Positions 36,901 through 40,228 of a stretch of DNA of 43,008 bases are shown here, one piece after another. Every line of letters starts with the position of its first letter. Position 1 is the first letter of the stretch. The notes under the pieces are model-generated. The model was not told the DNA's origin. It worked only from the letters and a program-made list of their open reading frames with translations, and did not search any database. Made by a program: the position numbers and the translations under genes. The stretch lies in assembly GCA_903813345.2 (NCBI GenBank), contig CAIIXF020000007.1, positions 17,468,714 to 17,511,721 of the forward strand, written 5' to 3'. The stretch is from Owenia fusiformis (Eukaryota > Annelida > Polychaeta > Sabellida > Oweniidae).

Positions 36901-36996
36901 CTCAATAGGCTGTCGATTGTTGTCATCATAGTTGGAAGTGTCCTTATTGTTGGAATTATCGCAGTCACCATCATAGTGATAATGAACAGGAATTAA
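748..36996 (+). CDS. Membrane-anchored astacin metalloprotease with EGF, CUB, GRPVY-module, mucin-like, SEA and TM regions (31 exons, 5' partial)
   Basis: Joined from 31 exons by reading splice sites and phases; the sum is 6464 nt and stays open to TAA at 36994-36996, about 2153 residues. Residue 1 here is the first His of the zinc motif. Order (approximate residues): astacin C-terminal half 1-105, EGF 106-154, CUB 155-281, GRPVY modules 1-3 282-597, EGF 598-644, CUB 645-773, GRPVY modules 4-6 774-1083, six CUBs 1084-1792, Thr-rich plus EGF-like 1793-1954, SEA 1955-2069, Ca-type EGF 2070-2118, TM helix about 2127-2149, tail MNRN. Astacins are secreted or membrane zinc endopeptidases; the CUB, EGF and module array probably selects partners or substrates, and the SEA/TM end should tether the enzyme on the cell surface (inference). 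The signal peptide, propeptide and N-terminal catalytic half must lie upstream of the window. Each intron is GT-AG and no exon carries a stop or frameshift, so the gene looks intact. One continuous gene is the simplest reading; two or more transcripts cannot be excluded without cDNA. Confidence 0.85.
1412..1538 (+). CDS. Exon: end of the astacin domain
   Basis: Acceptor tgttgcag, donor gtgagt. It reads from YFRIGK to NREYCSG and contains GQRVGLSFSDIKIFNREYC. This is the conserved closing segment of astacin domains (pattern GQRxGLSxxDixxiNxxYxC), including the last structural Cys. Confidence 0.9.
1876..2022 (+). CDS. Exon: EGF-like domain 1
   Basis: Phase 1 on both sides, as expected for a shuffled EGF exon. 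Six Cys occur in the order C..C..C.C..C with the core CQHGGYRDPNNCDVCKCPDG and WTGSIC, the EGF type that commonly follows the astacin catalytic domain. Its sequence is nearly repeated in the exon at 10764-10904. Confidence 0.9.
2161..2267 (+). CDS. Exon: CUB domain 1, first part
   Basis: Reads VVCGGELNVTTL, then SYALGYNNATSCTWLLT. CGG near the start and CxW about 30 residues later are the opening CUB pattern. The exon is 107 nt, the same length as its duplicate at 11752-11858. Confidence 0.85.
2526..2650 (+). CDS. Exon: CUB domain 1, middle part
   Basis: Acceptor ttatag, donor AG|gtacat. Reads ADKGSHVIASFVGNFG and later CITDWVEVRYNDLHHTGPR, the CUB centre with C..DWVEVR and the GPR that precedes the next Cys. 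It pairs with the exon at 12613-12752. Confidence 0.85.
2939..3087 (+). CDS. Exon: CUB domain 1, last part
   Basis: Reads RFCCGTKPNELFVSRGNQMM followed by ILFRSN and ends GFKLQFSSTP. FCCG and the hydrophobic end strand are the closing CUB elements. The donor gtaagt opens a 4.8-kb intron. Confidence 0.85.
3088..4599. other. Intron sequence without recognised features
   Basis: First part of the 4.8-kb intron between the first CUB and the first GRPVY-module exon. AT-rich with frequent stops in all frames; I recognise no exon or element here. Confidence 0.6.
4600..6345. repeat. Tandem array, unit about 237 bp, about 7 degenerate copies
   Basis: The marker CGCACACATGACCTTTTCC and variants recur near 4642, 4882, 5094, 5333, 5570, 5814 and 6046. 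A second marker, TTGCATTTTCTCATGGAAGG, recurs near 5220, 5458 and 5694, giving steps of 236-239 bp. The central copies (5090-5760) are most alike and the outer ones are decayed. No open frame runs through the unit. It lies wholly inside an intron of gene 1. Confidence 0.8.
6670..7665. mobile_element. TTAA-flanked non-autonomous element, copy 1
   Basis: Nearly identical to 17708-18707. Similarity starts at TTAA-AGTGTGCGCC and stops at GGGCACT-TTAA, and the flanks outside differ. TTAA duplication is the hallmark of piggyBac-type transposition. The inverted ends are short (AGTG..CCCGA shared), so the family is tentative. No transposase is visible; the short open frame inside is not recognisable. 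Confidence 0.65.
7914..8516 (+). CDS. Exon: GRPVY modules 1 and 2 (tandem pair, unnamed domain)
   Basis: A 603-nt exon, acceptor ctcaag, donor gtaagt, phase 1/1. Module 1 runs from RPCGTLKLSG through WRTGMFKLQSMPWNSRPVYK, SGYWLIGSTIG and DVTEVWQSFNGTTW to TSC. Module 2 runs from LCDTIWLSG through LGAYTF, NGAPIYKK, NKWSIVSE and NTWTV to FEC. Each is about 100 residues, starts and ends at a Cys, and shares the order LSG, GxY/F, (R/A)P(V/I)Y, W, xW. I recognise the pattern as recurring but cannot assign a family name. There are no catalytic motifs or TM segments; it is probably a secreted beta-rich binding fold (inference). Confidence 0.85.
8517..9151. other. Intron sequence without recognised features
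   Basis: AT-rich intron between the double-module exon and a TTAA-flanked element. Nothing recognised. Confidence 0.5.
9152..9991. mobile_element. TTAA-flanked element with 18-bp inverted ends
   Basis: Left end TTAA then AGTCCCCGTCTAAAGTTT; right end, reverse-complemented, AGGCCCCATATAAAGTTT then TTAA. The ends match at 15 of 18 positions. A second inverted pair lies inside (AAAAAGTGGTTTT near 9215 and AAAACCACTTTTT near 9883), so much of the 832-bp interior may fold back. No coding sequence was seen. It resembles a piggyBac-type MITE. Confidence 0.6.
10240..10584 (+). CDS. Exon: GRPVY module 3
   Basis: Acceptor attcaatag, donor gtatgt, phase 1/1. Reads GPGDTCRDVRLTGG, then GIYSLYGPLYNGRPVYIHES, DTAMTADGITGEWEAYSYS, DWTIQPYMTTTC. 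It has the same Cys-to-Cys layout as modules 1 and 2 and the clearest GRPVY core. Its partner is at 15703-16023. Confidence 0.85.
10764..10904 (+). CDS. Exon: EGF-like domain 2
   Basis: Reads SSCNEYIKLVWTECQHGGYR and DPSNCDVCKCPDGWTGATC. It is nearly the same as EGF 1 at DNA level across the HGGYRDP to GWTG stretch. Phase 1/1. It begins the second copy of the six-exon block. Confidence 0.9.
10905..11751. other. Intron sequence
   Basis: AT-rich. Two short similar stretches, GCAGCCATTTTGAATTTT near 11278 and GCAGCCATCTTGATTTTT near 11502, look like remnants of a dispersed repeat. No exon recognised. Confidence 0.4.
11752..11858 (+). CDS. Exon: CUB domain 2, first part
   Basis: Reads GVCGGELNVTTQIETLMTPS, YNLGYTNATSCTWLLT, donor gtaagt. 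Same length and phases as 2161-2267. Confidence 0.85.
11859..12612. other. Intron sequence
   Basis: Separates the first and middle parts of CUB 2. Apparent open stretches here continue the upstream exon frame past a good donor and are not supported as coding. Confidence 0.45.
12613..12752 (+). CDS. Exon: CUB domain 2, middle part
   Basis: Acceptor gttaatag, donor AG|gtaggt. Reads ANKGSQITASFIGDFSINC, then DCASDWVEVRYYDLQHTGPR. It is 15 nt longer than its partner at 2526-2650 because of an extra ETEN stretch. It contains an NET glycosylation sequon. Confidence 0.85.
13037..13176 (+). CDS. Exon: CUB domain 2, last part
   Basis: Acceptor tcttttag, donor gtaagt. Reads FCCGVTPNETFVSQGNQMM and ends RFKLQYFSKK; partner of 2939-3087. 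Confidence 0.85.
13177..13990. other. Intron sequence
   Basis: Contains a small palindrome near 13247-13275 (GGCCATTAAC / GTTAATGGCC). No exon recognised. Confidence 0.4.
13991..14599 (+). CDS. Exon: GRPVY modules 4 and 5 (tandem pair)
   Basis: 609 nt, acceptor atttttag, donor gtaagt. Module 4 runs from LPCESLKISG through WRTGIFKLQSMPWNSRPVYK, SGYWLTGSSIG and VTEVWESFNG to SSC. Module 5 runs from ICDTIWLSG through YLLGTYSFV, NGAAIYKK and NKWSIVSE to LEC. The DNA around SMPWNSRPVYKH is almost identical to 7914-8516, pointing to a recent block duplication or gene conversion. Confidence 0.85.
14660..15480. repeat. ACGT/GAACG-rich block, probably a decayed element
   Basis: This stretch is crowded with GAACG, AACGTAC and GGACGTA words, unlike the AT-rich neighbours. 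A direct repeat starting GGTCTATTTAC lies at 14735 and again at 15310. A (TACA)n microsatellite sits near its middle. I found no clear terminal inverted repeats. Confidence 0.45.
15131..15165. repeat. (TACA)n microsatellite
   Basis: About eight perfect ACAT/TACA units in an intron. Confidence 0.9.
15703..16023 (+). CDS. Exon: GRPVY module 6
   Basis: Acceptor tcttctag, donor gtatgt, phase 1/1. Reads GSEETCSNVTLMGGTAPK, GIYTLYGPLYNRRPVYIHES, DNALSADGVSGAWETYINS, EWVVQPNMTSVC. Same layout as module 3. It closes the second six-exon block; the next exon starts the CUB array directly, with no third EGF. Confidence 0.85.
16024..16563. other. Intron sequence
   Basis: AT-rich with a TTATAAATAATTA-type low-complexity stretch near 16490-16530. 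No exon recognised. Confidence 0.4.
16564..16688 (+). CDS. Exon: CUB domain 3 (type A), first part
   Basis: Reads DAPECSYNLLGDIGSFRFP, then VGTTYKNKVVCEWNITVSEG. Acceptor tattatag, donor gtatgt, 125 nt. Type A first halves (also 20448-20569 and 26065-26189) share G(S)xRFP..Y.N...CEW.ITV. Confidence 0.85.
16840..16915. repeat. (GTCT/GTCC)n microsatellite
   Basis: Mixed GTCT, GTCC and GTCCGTCT tetranucleotides in an intron. It gives open frames on both strands that are low-complexity artefacts. Confidence 0.9.
17279..17516 (+). CDS. Exon: CUB domain 3 (type A), second part
   Basis: Acceptor ttccttacag, donor gtaaag, 238 nt. Reads IIILSFNSFDIEYDMDCNYD, FLQINDGPSESSPLIGRFCG, NQLYFLFSSD. Typical second half of a CUB with C.YDFLQINDG, FCG and FSSD; the acidic residues fit a calcium-binding CUB. 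Its central ~140 nt are almost identical to 21977-22214 and 27036-27273. Confidence 0.9.
17708..18707. mobile_element. TTAA-flanked non-autonomous element, copy 2
   Basis: Second copy of the element at 6670-7665 in the same orientation, about 98% identical by eye. Differences include a 6-base insertion near 17912, shorter T runs and single-base changes. TTAA borders both ends, and outside them the flanks are unrelated to those of copy 1. It lies within the intron between CUB 3 and CUB 4. Confidence 0.65.
18802..18917 (+). CDS. Exon: CUB domain 4 (type B), first part
   Basis: Reads ACGGRLNGLSGSFRYPLES, DTNYTNDASCAWVITVPIDE. 116 nt. Type B first halves (also 22625-22740 and 29102-29217) share CGGR..G..G..RYPLE.DTNY.NDASCAW. 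Confidence 0.9.
18918..19430. other. Intron sequence
   Basis: No exon or element recognised. Confidence 0.4.
19431..19665 (+). CDS. Exon: CUB domain 4 (type B), second part
   Basis: Acceptor cccctag, donor gtaata. Reads IMMLSFTRFDIEDGGPNC, DFLQINDGPSASSPLIGRFC, TNNQLYLWFSSDSTNVRGGF. Type B second halves share STNNQLYLWFSSDS. The usual FCG reads FCE here. Confidence 0.9.
19666..20447. other. Intron sequence
   Basis: No exon or element recognised. Confidence 0.4.
20448..20569 (+). CDS. Exon: CUB domain 5 (type A), first part
   Basis: Acceptor cattacag, donor gtatgt. Reads DVSGCGTSRVGDSGSYRFP, GTTYQNDLKCEWTITVPAGK. Type A first half. Confidence 0.9.
21202..21726. repeat. Direct repeat pair, 168 bp each
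   Basis: 21202-21369 and 21559-21726 are about 93% alike, starting ACATACACATACTCTG and ending TTTTGGATAGATATAT, in the intron of CUB 5. The 189 bp between them is unrelated. Nothing coding. Confidence 0.8.
21977..22214 (+). CDS. Exon: CUB domain 5 (type A), second part
   Basis: Acceptor ttccttacag, donor gtaaat. Reads TIVLSFGSFNIEGMEPYC, FDSLQINDGPSESSPLIGRF, NQLYFLFSSDFSGVGEGF. The first 60 nt and last 45 nt differ from the other type A second halves, but the centre is identical at nearly every base. Confidence 0.9.
22625..22740 (+). CDS. Exon: CUB domain 6 (type B), first part
   Basis: Acceptor tttacag, donor gtgcat. Reads ECGGRLNGENGTFRYPLED, DTNYANDASCAWAITVPAHK. Confidence 0.9.
22930..23155 (+). 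CDS. Exon: CUB domain 6 (type B), second part
   Basis: Acceptor tttccatag, donor gtaaaa. Reads VVTLSFKSFDMEEGGCNYD, FLQIKDGSSISSPHIGVFCG, STNNQLYLWFSSDSSNVGEG. The DFLQIKDG Asp and FSSD Asp are kept. Confidence 0.9.
23690..23895. repeat. Cluster of short inverted repeats built on CTCACCTGCGG
   Basis: CTCACCTGCGG and its complement CCGCAGGTGAG alternate, spaced by TATGGCATA/GAATATGCC words. The tightest pair is about 23720-23754, with 11-bp arms and a ~13-base loop. At least five half-sites occur within 200 bp. Intronic; no coding support. Confidence 0.7.
23924..25158. mobile_element. Foldback element with ~330-bp inverted arms
   Basis: The left arm, 23924-24246, begins CAATTCAATTTTCTATATAA. 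The right arm, 24819-25158, reads the same on the opposite strand and ends TTATATAGAAAATTGAATTG. The arms match along their whole length with scattered differences. A further inverted pair lies inside (AATAAAGAATC near 24505 and GATTCTTTATT near 24611). No transposase frame seen. Confidence 0.75.
25383..25698. mobile_element. Solo arm of the foldback element
   Basis: Third, more diverged copy of the arm, in the same orientation as the left arm. It shares CCATTTCCCATTGG, TTGTAATTGAGGAAAAAATT and ends GGAGGGGAGTGTA like the left arm. It lies 225 bp past the right arm. Confidence 0.7.
25928..25955. repeat. Perfect 11-bp hairpin in intron
   Basis: AAACCCTATGA, four bases, TCATAGGGTTT. No T-run or gene boundary nearby; probably incidental or an element end. 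Confidence 0.6.
26065..26189 (+). CDS. Exon: CUB domain 7 (type A), first part
   Basis: Acceptor ttttgcag, donor gtagcc. Reads DVLECGNSLVGENGSFRFP, LYQNNANCEWHITVSTNK. Type A first half. Confidence 0.88.
26190..27035. other. Intron sequence
   Basis: AT-rich. Short stretches resemble the intron before the matching exon of CUB 5 (CAACTACATTTT.ATCTCAA and TTTAATTCC..TAATCAGT), in line with duplication of the whole CUB unit. Confidence 0.45.
27036..27273 (+). CDS. Exon: CUB domain 7 (type A), second part
   Basis: Acceptor ttccttacag, donor gtaatt. Reads TIMLSFNSFDIEYDMDCNYD, FLQINDGPSESSPLIGRFCG, NQLYFLFSSDVYEAGKGF. Near-identical to 17279-17516 up to FSSDV and then divergent. Confidence 0.9.
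27458..27913 (+). pseudogene. Interrupted open frame, possible decayed coding fragment
   Basis: One frame is open for 80 codons (27458-27697), broken by adjacent TAA TGA at 27698-27703, then open for 69 codons to TGA at 27911. Legible pieces are GVKEMMVPQGLWSPFLTALT and GSIQLAKYDLKPILDDYIRL. So long a run broken once is unusual in this AT-rich intron. I cannot assign it to a family; it could be a transposon remnant or chance. Confidence 0.3.
27914..29101. other. Intron sequence
   Basis: No exon or clear element recognised between the interrupted frame and the next CUB exon. Confidence 0.4.
29102..29217 (+). CDS. Exon: CUB domain 8 (type B), first part
   Basis: Acceptor cttacag, donor gtatat. 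Reads GCGGRIKGEIGSIRYPLES, DTNYTNDASCAWSIMVPTQK. The partner half lies 4.9 kb downstream across an inserted element, with matching phase 0. Confidence 0.88.
31150..32130. repeat. GT-rich degenerate minisatellite
   Basis: Repeated GGTTGTGTC/TGATTGTGTT words at irregular spacing across nearly 1 kb, very poor in A and C on this strand. It lies inside the 3.6-kb element. The long frames on both strands reflect composition bias. Confidence 0.7.
32899..33045. mobile_element. 129-bp nested MITE with 9-bp target duplication
   Basis: 19-bp perfect inverted ends beginning TAGTTCAACAAGTTAAACC lie at 32908-32926 and, complemented, at 33018-33036. TAAAACCCC flanks both sides (32899-32907 and 33037-33045). 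A 9-bp duplication fits Mutator- or Merlin-type elements. It is inserted inside the 3.6-kb element. Confidence 0.7.
33345..34158. other. Intron sequence
   Basis: No exon or element recognised. Confidence 0.4.
34159..34390 (+). CDS. Exon: CUB domain 8 (type B), second part
   Basis: Acceptor cccaatag, donor gtaata. Reads ILMISFTSFEVEDGGSNC, DFLQINDGPSVSSPLIGRFC, TNNQLYLWFSSDSTDVRKGF. Last CUB of the array. Confidence 0.9.
34670..35155 (+). CDS. Exon: Thr-rich mucin-like stalk and EGF-like Cys cluster
   Basis: Acceptor cattccag, donor gtaagt, 486 nt, phase 1/1. About 140 residues rich in Thr, Ser, Glu and Pro, with runs such as TTEETTATEETTTEY and VTTTTDYPTSTQTVKTT. This is a typical O-glycosylated stalk. 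It ends ICGRTTCPSGRFGSNCAK, an EGF-like half domain. A decayed inverted copy lies at 37720-38075. Confidence 0.9.
35317..35426 (+). CDS. Exon: SEA domain, first part
   Basis: Acceptor taatttag, donor gtcagt. Reads GYAFSSVIRLNGTYSRTLQE, TSAEYRGFEDKFLCT. The pattern (aromatic/aliphatic strand, L....S..Y..) is the start of a SEA domain. It contains an NGT sequon. Confidence 0.8.
35427..36192. other. Intron splitting the SEA domain
   Basis: Phase 0 intron, AT-rich, with loosely repeated TCTAGAA.TTCTCAG words near 35690 and 35807. No exon recognised. Confidence 0.5.
36193..36427 (+). CDS. Exon: SEA domain, second part
   Basis: Acceptor ttgacag, donor gtacta. Reads ASEGYKRSSLGQRFRVFLK, then NVTSGSVLVAFSLTLDP. 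GSVLV aligns with the G|SVVV self-cleavage turn of MUC1-type SEA domains. Several N-glycosylation sequons (NVT, NYT). Confidence 0.85.
36617..36763 (+). CDS. Exon: calcium-binding-type EGF
   Basis: Acceptor ttattag, donor gtgggc, phase 1/1. Starts DYNECTTKVSNDCHANATC and continues LNQVGSYTCVCQNGF to GRIC. The D-x-N-E-C start and the aromatic after the fourth Cys fit a calcium-binding EGF with six Cys. Confidence 0.9.
36890..36996 (+). CDS. Exon: transmembrane helix, four-residue tail and stop
   Basis: Acceptor aattgcag. After DQVGLNRL comes a run of about 23 hydrophobic residues (SIVVIIVGSVLIVGIIAVTI and onward), then MNRN and TAA. The single helix close to the C-terminus gives type I topology with almost no cytoplasmic tail. 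Confidence 0.9.
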
Positions 36997-37215
36997 AGGA
37001 AAAACAATTCAATGCCATGGAATGTGTTAATAACAATGTTAAAATGGTTATTGTTCACACATACTTATTTGTAATAGCGTTCTCAATATGAAATACACCG
37101 AAAAGGATATCTGTATGTGGTATTGTATTCGGATACAACGGTTGTCTACAAATAATGTGAATATAGTTCGGGATTAGCATGAATATATATTTACCAAACC
37201 ACGTTTGAACGTTAA

Positions 37216-37221
37216 AATAAA
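37216..37221 (+). terminator. Probable poly(A) signal of gene 1
   Basis: AATAAA 220 nt after the stop, followed by a T-rich tract. No earlier canonical signal was seen in the 3' region. Confidence 0.6.
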
Positions 37222-37719
37222 AATATGAACAATTTTTTTTTATTGTGTATGCATAAAATGGTTATACAATATGTCTTTTTGTTGAGTTTGACTATCAATA
37301 TAACTATAAGCTTTTAAGAACAATAGACCTTTCCAATAAATCCTGACCGGTACCCCTATTTGTGAACCAATGAAACTAGGGTATATTGGCTAGATTTATG
37401 ATGTCATACTTAACAGGCAGCAATGTTTGTAAACAAAATTGAAAACAAGATCTTAAGAGGTTCTGGACAAATTATTTGATTGACTTGTCATATTTTTTCA
37501 ACGAAATCACATCCAAGGGTTGAATTTTTATTAGCTATTTAGAGAGCGAGTCCTGCCTAGTATTATTTTCAATAAAAAGTAAAAAAAAAACTATTTGAGA
37601 GTTAATCAAATACTATACATTACTATATATACATTACATAGATGAATTAAGGCAAATCCTGTAAATTCTATGACGTTTGTTCAGTTGTTTAAATTGATTT
37701 AATATAATACGAACTTCGG

Positions 37720-38075
37720 CTTCCATGATTACTTTCCATGTTTTCTATCCTTATGTTTTCTTGGTCAACTTACGTTTTTCACAATTAGTGCCAAATCTAC
37801 CAGATGGACAAGTAGTTCTACCGCATGTGCTCGGCTCTGTGGTTTTTATAGTTTGTGCTGATCATGAAGTCAAAGTTACCAGTATTTCGATGGTGGTTTC
37901 GTCAGTAACCATGGTGATATATTCTGTTGTTGCTATGATGGTTTCAGATATTGTATGTAGTGGTTTTCAACGTCGTATGTATGGTTTCCTCTGTTGTGAT
38001 ACTGGATTCGGACGTTGAACTTATTTCTTAACTTTGTGTTGAGATTGGTGTACTTGTTGTTGAAGTCATCAGTTC
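37720..38075 (-). pseudogene. Decayed inverted copy of the Thr-rich/EGF exon
   Basis: On the minus strand this matches 34670-35155 and its donor side. It ends CGRTTCPSGRFGTNC then EK|gtaagt, and the intron start (AGAAAACA..AGGATAG) is still alike. The Thr-rich part has an in-frame TGA about 14 codons before the CGR motif, where the live copy reads a Thr/Asp-rich stretch. Other stalk repeats are recognisable but changed. Confidence 0.75.
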
Positions 38076-38615
38076 ATGTTATAAACTACTCTCAATATGG
38101 CTTTACTAAAGTGTCATTTTCTCATAAGTTCACTATGGAATTTTCTGATTATTGCAGATTCCTAAAGCCAATATATTGACTTCTAAAAGACAAAACAGGC
38201 ACACTTCTAAAATTTTCCTATTTTTCATATATCTACCCATTAAGGCATTCAAAATGGCATTCCTATATGGTCCTATATGGATCTATCAAATGGATGACAC
38301 GTGACCTAGTACCAAATCAAAATTTTACCTTGACCCTTGGATGGGATTTCATAGAAAATATCCATGAAAACATGTTTCGATTTGCACCTAAATTCGATCA
38401 TTTTATCTTCACCCTTTACTCATGTAAGAGTTTTCACCAAAATTAGCTCGTTTTATCTTGTCCCTTCAATTGGATTTCATGGAAATATATTTTATGAAAA
38501 AAATATCACCATATTATGATTTTGTATTTGAATAAGACCGTTTCATCTAAATACTTGGATAATATTTCATAAAAATTCACTTTAAAAATATTGGATTGAA
38601 TTCATGTCCTGTTTT

Positions 38616-39120
38616 TTGGACTTATCGCAGTCATCATCATAGTGATAATGAACAGAAAGTGAAGAAAGAAGAAATTCATGTCGATGGCTTATGTTGATAA
38701 CAATGTTAAAATGTTAATTGAGAGTCACCATCATAGTGACAATGAACAGAAATTGAAGAAAGAAGAAAATCATGTCAATGGCTTATGTTTATAACAATGT
38801 TAAAATGCTTCTGATTAATTGAGAGTCACTATCATAGTGATAATGAACAGAAACTAAAAAAAGATTAAGAAATATTATAATTGATGTCAATGACATTTGT
38901 TAAAATGTTAAATTAATTGAGATGAAGGAGTGTTCACAGTTCTTACTTCGTTTAGCGCTCGTAAGATAAAATACACATTAAATCTGCATGTGGTCTTAAT
39001 GTGCATATGGATACAAAGCAATTAGCAATATTTACCATACCATTGAAATAAAACTATGAACAAATATGTTTTGTTTTGTATGCATAAAATAGTTAATTAT
39101 ACAATATGTCTTCTTGGATA
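38616..39120 (+). pseudogene. Decayed copy of the terminal exon and 3' flank
   Basis: CTTATCGCAGTCATCATCAT and AGTGATAATGAACAG match the end of the TM exon at 36950-36990. The segment ATCATAGTGATAATGAACAG is then repeated near 38725 and 38825. The following sequence keeps the order of the 3' flank (TAACAATGTTAAAATG, ATGTGGT.TT..ATAC, GAAATAAAA, TGTATGCATAAAAT.GTT, ATACAATATGTCTT). Only the last part of the exon is present, so it cannot encode a helix of its own. Confidence 0.7.
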
Positions 39121-40228
39121 TATCAGGTGTCCCAGTAAATATGTAGAATATGTAATGGTAACATTTCTAAGATCATTTTCACTCTTATTCAACAGAGGCT
39201 TTAAGGTAGATAATGCTCGATCTTGACCATTGTATAAGGTCGTTGTTCTCATTTCTTATGTAGTGAAACAATAGTGAATTATGGTGCTATATGTACATTG
39301 TAGCATCTGAAATATGAAGTCTCCTGAATTATTGAGCATTGTATAAGTGAGGCAACAGTTACACTGCCGTAATAAAGTGTATAAACGATTTGATCTACAC
39401 ACTTTCTGCTCAAAGTCAAATTCAATAGTTATAATTTGGACACTATTTTGTCATTTTACTTCTTGTAAAATCATCTTTACCATGCATTTGTTAATCATCA
39501 TATGGGAAGCAATTCTTATTTTCCTGGTTCAGTTCAGTGAAATGTCTAGTTCAGTTTGTGTATTCTGTAAGAGGGATCACAGCTCTGCATGGGAGTACCC
39601 TCTACGTGTTCATTTCTGTAAGTCTTTGGTGGGACCTTGGGACTATCTCCAACAGTAGGTCTTTTGATTTTAAACTGAAGAATAAAGTTTAGTACTTAAA
39701 ATTGAGTGTACATTAACAAAAGTGGCTATACGTATATTAACAATAAGTTGAGTTAATGTTTACCAAAGTGAGTTTACAGTTAAGTATATGTTCACAAAGT
39801 TGAGTATATGTTTACAAAATGGGTTTATGTGTATAAAAAGTATTTAAATTAAAGGCAGAATCAGATCTATAGGGGTGACAAAATTACAAGCAACATGTAC
39901 TGACCTACCAATCTTTTCCTTACAATTTCAAATACAATATATTCAAAAAGATTCATGATATGTTATTAATTGGTGAAGTTATCATAGATTCAAAGTGCAA
40001 AAATGGGTGAAAATGTTTATTTTTTCCCAAATAACAAGAATAGTAACCATTCTTATAGAAAAATGATACATTGTTGTCAAAATCTTTAGTTTTCCTGAAA
40101 TAAAGTGTGAACTTTGGGGATTTTTAGAAAATAGACATGACAAGAAATGACATAAGCCAGAAATACAATTTTTGTTTGGCCTGCTCGCTAGATCTGATTC
40201 TCTCTTTAAAGCTGTGCTGAACCGTGAA
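39121..40228. other. Intergenic region between convergent genes
   Basis: AT-rich, with no supported exon on either strand. TTTATT at 40016-40021 would be AATAAA on the minus strand and may be the poly(A) signal of gene 2. Confidence 0.45.

Noticed and set aside
39347-39658. 103-codon plus-strand frame with a CVFCKRDH stretch
   Set aside because: The two Cys pairs hint at a zinc site, but there is no family match, no splice link and AT-biased upstream sequence; left as chance.
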